Origin: Achromobacter spanius
GTDB taxonomy: Bacteria; Pseudomonadota; Gammaproteobacteria; Burkholderiales; Burkholderiaceae_B
Direction: 5' to 3'
Length of the DNA stretch: 64,000 bases
Assembly (NCBI RefSeq): GCF_029637605.1
Contig: NZ_CP121261.1
Coordinates: 6,410,881 to 6,474,880 of the forward strand
Under the pieces are notes generated by a model. That model saw nothing but the letters and a program-made list of their open reading frames with translations, searched no databases and was not told the DNA's origin. The translations under genes were made by a program, and so were the position numbers. Positions 59,401 to 64,000 of this stretch are shown piece by piece (the first letter of the stretch is position 1; every line of letters begins with the position of its first letter).

Positions 59401-60867
59401 TTGACGTCTCGCAGGTTTGTGCATCGCGCCCTGTATGCGCTGGCCGGACTCGTGGCCATCGGAATCTGCCTGGCGGCGGTTGCATTACTGTGGATCGATC
59501 GTCAGGTGACGTGGGCAGCCGCCCACAAATCCGCGCGTAACATCACCGGGGTGCTGGCAGCCGATATCGGTCGCACGCTTCATGTCTACGACTTATCCCT
59601 GCAAGGCGTGGTGGAGCGGCTGCGCGAACCGGGCATCGACCATGTCAATCGCCCCACGCTGCACCGCTTTCTCTTCGATCGGTCGTCCTCGGCGGGATAC
59701 CTGGGTTCCATCCTGGTATTGGATGAGGCGGGGAATATTCGCTATGACTCGACGGCGATTGATCCCCCAGCCCTGAATTTTTCCGACCGCGATTTTTTCC
59801 AGGTCCATCGCGACGCGCCTGATGTCGGCCTGTACATCAGCCGCCCCTATGTCAGCGTGCTGCGCCCGGGTGATGAAAGCATCGCGATCAGTCGCCGCAT
59901 CTTTCATCCGGATGGCAGTTTTGCGGGGGTGGTCAACGGTTCATTGCGACTGGCTTATTTCCGCGATCGCTTCGCCGAACTTTCTATCGGCAAGCACGAC
60001 GCGATCACGATCTACCGCAATGACGGGGTGGTGCTCGCGCGCAATCCGTACTCGGTGGACGACTTTGAGCGCAACGCCGAGGGCTCGCTGGCGTTCCAGC
60101 AATTTCTGATCCGCCGCGAAAGCTCGTTCGTTGGCGAATGGGCGTTTGATGGCGTCAACCGGCTTCACACGTTTGACAGCGTTGACAAGACGCCGCTCGT
60201 AATCGACGTGGCGCTGGACGTCGACGACGTGCTGGCGCCGTGGGTACGGCGCGCGGTATTGGTTGTGCCGGTCACCTTGGCGCTGTTCTTGTCGGTGATG
60301 GCGCAGATCGTGCTTTTCCGACGCGAAATGCGCTTGCGCGAGGCCTTCGAACAGCAATTGGAAGCGCGCGCGCAAACCGATGGATTGACCGGTATTGCCA
60401 ACCGGCGCACCTTTGACGAGGCGCTCGAGCGCGAGTGGGCGGCGGCGGCACGAGAGGCCACGCCGCTTTCGCTACTGTTCCTGGATGCGGACCACTTCAA
60501 ACGCTACAACGACCGCTATGGCCATCAAGAGGGCGACGAACTGTTGCAGTTGCTGGCCCAGACGCTGATGCAAAAGGCGCGGCGCCCGCGCGACCTGGCG
60601 GCACGCTATGGGGGCGAAGAGTTCGTCGTGTTATTGCCCGGCACCGATAAGCAGCAGGCAGCGGCCATCGCAGAAACCATCCGCAGCGCCATCGAGGCGC
60701 TGCGCGTTCCGCATGAGGGTAACGACGGTGGCGTCGTCACGGTCAGCATCGGAGTCTCCTCTGCGGTGCCTACCGCGGACGAGGCCCCGTCCCGATTGAT
60801 CGAAGCTGCCGATAGCGCGGTGTATCGGGCAAAGAAAGCCGGGCGCAACCAAGTCGCCGCGGCGTGA
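59401..60867 (+). CDS. dCache-GGDEF diguanylate cyclase
   Basis: 488 residues with a TTG start at 59401, decided by AAGGAG at 59388-59393. Membrane helix at about 10-32, a periplasmic dCache/PDC sensor at about 40-275 (FSDRDFFQVHRDAPDVGLYISRP is typical), second helix at 284-306, then the GGDEF domain at about 322-485. Active-site GGEEF is at 404-408. A product-inhibition I-site RPRD (395-398) lies five residues before it, so c-di-GMP synthesis with feedback is expected. The sensor ligand is unknown. Confidence 0.94.
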   Translation: MTSRRFVHRALYALAGLVAIGICLAAVALLWIDRQVTWAAAHKSARNITGVLAADIGRTLHVYDLSLQGVVERLREPGIDHVNRPTLHRFLFDRSSSAGYLGSILVLDEAGNIRYDSTAIDPPALNFSDRDFFQVHRDAPDVGLYISRPYVSVLRPGDESIAISRRIFHPDGSFAGVVNGSLRLAYFRDRFAELSIGKHDAITIYRNDGVVLARNPYSVDDFERNAEGSLAFQQFLIRRESSFVGEWAFDGVNRLHTFDSVDKTPLVIDVALDVDDVLAPWVRRAVLVVPVTLALFLSVMAQIVLFRREMRLREAFEQQLEARAQTDGLTGIANRRTFDEALEREWAAAAREATPLSLLFLDADHFKRYNDRYGHQEGDELLQLLAQTLMQKARRPRDLAARYGGEEFVVLLPGTDKQQAAAIAETIRSAIEALRVPHEGNDGGVVTVSIGVSSAVPTADEAPSRLIEAADSAVYRAKKAGRNQVAAA

Positions 60868-60879
60868 TGGTGCGCAGGC

Positions 60880-61581
60880 TTATCGGCCCAGCATCAAGGC
60901 CTGCATGCGCGTCTGTGCCTGCTGCATGTTTTTCGCCTGATCATTCAGTTCTTGCAGCAGCTTATTCAGCTCGGCCTGCACGGCGGGGTCCTTTACTTTG
61001 ACGATCGCGCCCGAGATTTCAATCTGCGCCTTGTGGGCCTCAACGTAGTCGGCAACCTTCAAGCCGCTGTCAAAGGTGGCGTTCAGTTGGGGCAGCACGT
61101 CGCGGAACGTGTCGGCGGGCAGGCTCACCGTCTTCTCATAGGCCTTGTCGTACACGGCCTTCAGGTCCGCGGGCTGGCTGAGCTGCGCATGCGCGGCGTC
61201 GGCCTTGGCCTGCTGTTCTTTCAAGGCCACGCCCATGTCCGTCAGCGACTGTTGAACGCTCTTCAGGTCGTCGCGGCGCGTCACGATGTCGTTCAAAGAA
61301 CGCATGGAGCCTTTCTGCACGATGCTCGACAAAGGCTTGATCGATGCTTCCATGCCGGCGTTGAAGTCGGTGATCACGGCGTAGTGCGACGTGTAATCGC
61401 CAAACGACTTCTCTTCCTCATCCGTCAGCTTCGGCACGCGCACGCCGGGCTTGTCGACGATGCGGGTCTGCAAGTACTGCGTGAACGCGGCACGTTGCTC
61501 GGGCTCCTTGTCGCCGCAAGCGGCCAGCACCAGCGGCAACGCCGCAACCAGCAGCAGGAACGGACGGAATAGGGACTTCAT
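60880..61581 (-). CDS. DUF3053-type lipoprotein
   Basis: 233 residues from ATG 61581 (GGAGG nearby). Lipoprotein signal MKSLFRPFLLLVAALPLVLA with lipobox LAAC, Cys about residue 22, so it is anchored to a membrane. Mostly helical, with a coiled-coil C-terminus (AELNKLLQELNDQAKNMQQAQTRMQ). Resembles E. coli YiaF (DUF3053); function unknown. Convergent with the cyclase gene, 12 bases apart. Confidence 0.85.
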   Translation of the reverse strand: MKSLFRPFLLLVAALPLVLAACGDKEPEQRAAFTQYLQTRIVDKPGVRVPKLTDEEEKSFGDYTSHYAVITDFNAGMEASIKPLSSIVQKGSMRSLNDIVTRRDDLKSVQQSLTDMGVALKEQQAKADAAHAQLSQPADLKAVYDKAYEKTVSLPADTFRDVLPQLNATFDSGLKVADYVEAHKAQIEISGAIVKVKDPAVQAELNKLLQELNDQAKNMQQAQTRMQALMLGR

Positions 61582-61603
61582 TGCATGAACCTCCGAAAGC
61601 AAG

Positions 61604-61641
61604 AAAAAGGGCGCTTCAGGGTAAACCCTGTCAAAGCGCCC
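61604..61641 (-). terminator. rho-independent terminator of rng
   Basis: A compound stem: GGGCGCTT (61609-61616) with AAGCGCCC (61634-61641), enclosing CAGGG/CCCTG (61617-61621 and 61626-61630). On the minus strand it is followed by TTTTTC. It lies 129 bases after the rng stop and 28 bases before the lipoprotein start, so it separates the two genes. Confidence 0.9.
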
Positions 61642-61769
61642 GCGAGCTTATCGGCTAGTTTTCTAAACCGCCATTCGTTTCAAACTTGTTTTCAAACGAA
61701 TCGTTAAGACACACAATCTGCGTACATTGAAGTAAATGCCCGCTGATTATCTGTTAGACGCGCGAGGCA

Positions 61770-63251
61770 TCAGACCAAAATGATGTCGTATTTTTCTTGC
61801 GAATACGTGCTCTCGACTTCCAGCGACACGCGCTTGCCCACAAAATCACCCAGCATGGCCAGGTGTTGGCTTTCTTCTTCCAGGAACAAATCCACGACAT
61901 CCTGCGAAGCCAGGATGCGGAACTCCTTCGGATTGAATTGCCGCGCCTCGCGCAGTATTTCACGCAGAATCTCGTAGCACACAGTGCGTGGCGTGCGCAC
62001 ATTGCCCCGCGATTCGCACATGGGGCAGGGCTCGCACAATTGATGGGCAAGCGAATCCCGTGTGCGCTTGCGCGTCATTTCCACCAAGCCCAGTTGCGTG
62101 AAGCCATTGACCGTCATGCGTGTGCGGTCGCGCGACAGCGCCTTTTTCAGTTCAGCCAGCACGGTCTCGCGGTGCTCCTGTTCTTCCATATCAATGAAGT
62201 CCAGGATGACGATGCCCCCCAGGTTGCGCAAGCGCAGTTGCCGCGCGATGGCCTGGGCCGCCTCCAGGTTCGTCTTGAAGATGGTGTCGTCGAAATTGCG
62301 ACCGCCTACAAAGCCGCCTGTGTTCACGTCCACGGTGGTCAACGCCTCAGTTTGGTCGATGATCAGGTAGCCGCCCGATTTCAGGTCCACCCGACGAGAC
62401 AGCGCACGGGCGATCTCGTCGTCCACATTGGCGGTATCAAACAATGGCCGCTCGCCGCTGTAATGTTGGATGCGGTCCACCACGGATGGCGTGTAGACGC
62501 GCGCCCATTCCAGCATTGCCGCGCTCGTCGTGCGCGAATCCACCAGAATCGTGCCGGTGCTGGGTCCCACCATATCGCGCAAGACACGTTGCGCCAGCGT
62601 CAGGTCCTGATGCAGGACGGCGGGCGCGGGTTGAGTCCGCGCGGCTGCCTGCACACTCGTCCATAGCTTGCGCAGATACTCCAGGTCAGCGGACAGCTCT
62701 TCATTATTGGCGCCTTCTGCCTGAGTCCGCACAATGAATCCGCCTTTCTCTTCTGGCGGCATCAGCGCCTGAATCCGTTCGCGCAGTTGGATGCGTTCGG
62801 ACTCGGCGTCAATCTTCTGCGAAATACCGATATGCGGATCGTGGGGCAGATACACCAGCATGCGCCCCGCCATGCTGATCTGCGTCGACAGTCGCGCACC
62901 CTTGGTGCCCAGCGGATCCTTGACCACCTGGACCATGAGGGTTTGCCCCTCGAAAAGCAGCTTTTCGATAGGCGTGGGGGTCAGCCCCTGGCTGCGTTCG
63001 CCCCGGTTTTCACGAAGGTCCGCAATATGGATGAAGGCGGCGCGCTCAAGGCCAATATCGATAAACGCGCTTTGCATGCCTGGCAGCACGCGAACCACGC
63101 GGCCCAGGTAAATATTGCCGACATGGCCCCGCTGGATGCTGCGTTCCACATGCAGCTCCTGTACCGACCCTTGTTCCACCAGCGCAACGCGGGTTTCAAA
63201 TGGGGTCACATTGATCAGGATATCTTCGCGCTGGGCGATGGCTGGGGGCAT
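61770..63251 (-). CDS. rng: ribonuclease G
   Basis: 493 residues from ATG 63251 (MPPAIAQREDILINVTPFETR); GGAGA lies about 12 bases upstream. S1 domain at about 38-125, then the RNase E/G catalytic core with metal aspartates in TTVDVNTGGFVG and GGIVILDFIDM, and the zinc-link CxxC in CEPCPMCESRG. E. coli RNase G has 489 residues. Endonuclease for 16S rRNA 5' maturation and mRNA decay. Its closeness to probable rRNA promoters is noted. Confidence 0.96.
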   Translation of the reverse strand: MPPAIAQREDILINVTPFETRVALVEQGSVQELHVERSIQRGHVGNIYLGRVVRVLPGMQSAFIDIGLERAAFIHIADLRENRGERSQGLTPTPIEKLLFEGQTLMVQVVKDPLGTKGARLSTQISMAGRMLVYLPHDPHIGISQKIDAESERIQLRERIQALMPPEEKGGFIVRTQAEGANNEELSADLEYLRKLWTSVQAAARTQPAPAVLHQDLTLAQRVLRDMVGPSTGTILVDSRTTSAAMLEWARVYTPSVVDRIQHYSGERPLFDTANVDDEIARALSRRVDLKSGGYLIIDQTEALTTVDVNTGGFVGGRNFDDTIFKTNLEAAQAIARQLRLRNLGGIVILDFIDMEEQEHRETVLAELKKALSRDRTRMTVNGFTQLGLVEMTRKRTRDSLAHQLCEPCPMCESRGNVRTPRTVCYEILREILREARQFNPKEFRILASQDVVDLFLEEESQHLAMLGDFVGKRVSLEVESTYSQEKYDIILV

Positions 63252-63438
63252 AGCGTGCTCGTCTCCAAGTAGGTGCGGCGTACAGGCGAATAGTAAACGT
63301 ACCCCAAGGCTAGGCAAGCCTGACGGATGACTATCTATATATAGGGCTCATCGTGCCGCGCACAGATGATATCGGCGCTCGTCGTCACGCAGGGCAAGAC
63401 GGGTCTTTTAGATTCGCACAACTTTCTTGCTGTCCGAA

Positions 63439-63466
63439 CTGACAGGCCAAAAACTTGTGCTATAGT
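63439..63466 (+). promoter_or_regulatory. strong promoter P1, probable stable-RNA operon
   Basis: -35 CTGACA at 63439-63444, 16-base spacer and -10 TATAGT at 63461-63466, followed by the GC-rich discriminator CTCGCTCC typical of stringently controlled rRNA/tRNA promoters. It lies 187 bases upstream of rng on the opposite strand, with no gene following in the window. Confidence 0.7.
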
Positions 63467-63655
63467 CTCGCTCCTTCGCAGTTCAGGCAGTTTTTGAACC
63501 GCGAAGCCAAGCAAGCACAACAGGCCGTCCGGCAGGCAATCCGCAAGGAAACCTACCCAGCCTGCCGCAAAGCAGCCAGCGAGTAGTTAAGTTAATAGCT
63601 ACACCGGGAGCCAAGCGGTTATTGCATGGATTGCGGCAAATCAGGCAAAAGCCAG

Positions 63656-63685
63656 TTGCGCAATCTGCAAAAATCGTGCTATAGT
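63656..63685 (+). promoter_or_regulatory. promoter-like repeat P2
   Basis: TTGCGC at 63656-63661, 18-base spacer and TATAGT at 63680-63685. The surrounding about 60 bases (GCAAATCAGGCAAAAGCC before, CTTGGGCTTGGCTG after) recur around P3, 183 bases downstream. Confidence 0.55.
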
Positions 63686-63838
63686 CTTGGGCTTGGCTGG
63701 TGATGGCGATTCAGGGTTTACCCGGATCAAGATTACAAGCCACCTGGTTCAGTAACCAGCCTCTGGATTCCAGAGCCAACGCGAAGCGCAAGCGAGCGGC
63801 GGGGTTGCAAGATAGGATGCAAATTAGGCAAGAGCCGG

Positions 63839-63868
63839 TTGCATAATCTGCAAAAGTTGTGTTATAGT
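63839..63868 (+). promoter_or_regulatory. promoter-like repeat P3
   Basis: TTGCAT at 63839-63844, 18-base spacer and TATAGT at 63863-63868, in a block homologous to that around P2. Followed by a TCAGGGTTAACCCGAACGGG hairpin-forming stretch. The remaining sequence to 64000 looks like a leader; no mature RNA is recognised before the window ends. Confidence 0.55.
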
Positions 63869-64000
63869 TTCAGGCTTGGCAGTTGCCGAAAACTCAGGGT
63901 TAACCCGAACGGGTTCTGATGTTTCGATAGCTGCTAAGAGAGGGTGATCTGAAGAGGTTGCAAGCAAGAGGGCGGTGGCGCGAAAGCGAACGAAGCTGAC

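Noticed and set aside
63335..63520. A 61-residue minus-strand frame in the promoter region.
   Set aside because: It covers the P1 promoter, has no ribosome site and no recognisable sequence.

Overview
The window reads as chromosomal DNA of a high-GC betaproteobacterium of the Alcaligenaceae, most likely Achromobacter or a close Bordetella relative. I infer this from the Bug/TctC-type solute receptor, the many transport operons, ArgF, DnaE and RNase G proteins that look Bordetella-like, and an LPS-core gene string directly behind dnaE. I see no phage, plasmid, integrase, transposase or CRISPR array. Coding density is about 93 percent.

Layout. 1-2250: end of a small catabolic operon (truncated Bug receptor, CMD-family protein, alpha/beta-barrel protein), then a broken secreted-protein gene and a short repeat patch. 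2260-4915: argF and argD on the minus strand, with a small DUF3579-type gene divergent. 5016-15122: an accessory catabolic island with a GntR/FCD regulator facing an Asp/Glu/hydantoin-racemase-family protein, a full Dpp-type ABC importer and two amidohydrolases. 15169-18059: a TRAP importer on the minus strand. 18161-21859: an orphan FtsX-like permease, a truncated haemoglobin and the Kdo kinase KdkA. 22002-25962: potFGHI. 25959-32851: a stretch rich in DNA-damage functions (Spx/ArsC-like protein, 3-methyladenine glycosylase, YrbL-like protein, RmuC, amidase, AidB). 32891-38519: rpiA, phoU, a phospholipase C-like phosphoesterase, yggX, argA. 38737-43740: hrpA and lpxO. 43870-53040: dnaE followed by six surface-glycan genes. 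53075-56988: YkgJ-like, YdcF-like, a heptosyltransferase and msbA. 57055-63251: a KefC-like antiporter, a small hypothetical gene, a dCache-GGDEF diguanylate cyclase, a DUF3053-type lipoprotein and rng. 63252-64000: no gene, but three repeated strong promoters that probably drive an rRNA or other stable-RNA operon just beyond the window.

How the genes work together. Envelope glycolipid genes are unusually frequent: kdkA, lpxO, a core glycosyltransferase/deacetylase string, a heptosyltransferase and msbA. The 5-15 kb island looks like a self-contained uptake and ring-opening pathway for a cyclic amide or similar N-heterocycle. Two of its enzymes lack residues thought essential in their families, so this island is the best candidate for undescribed biochemistry. 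Other points of note are a ten-copy 15-bp repeat that starts inside the rmuC stop region, probable leaderless promoters at dnaE and a deacetylase gene, and a possible Pho box before an isolated phoU.
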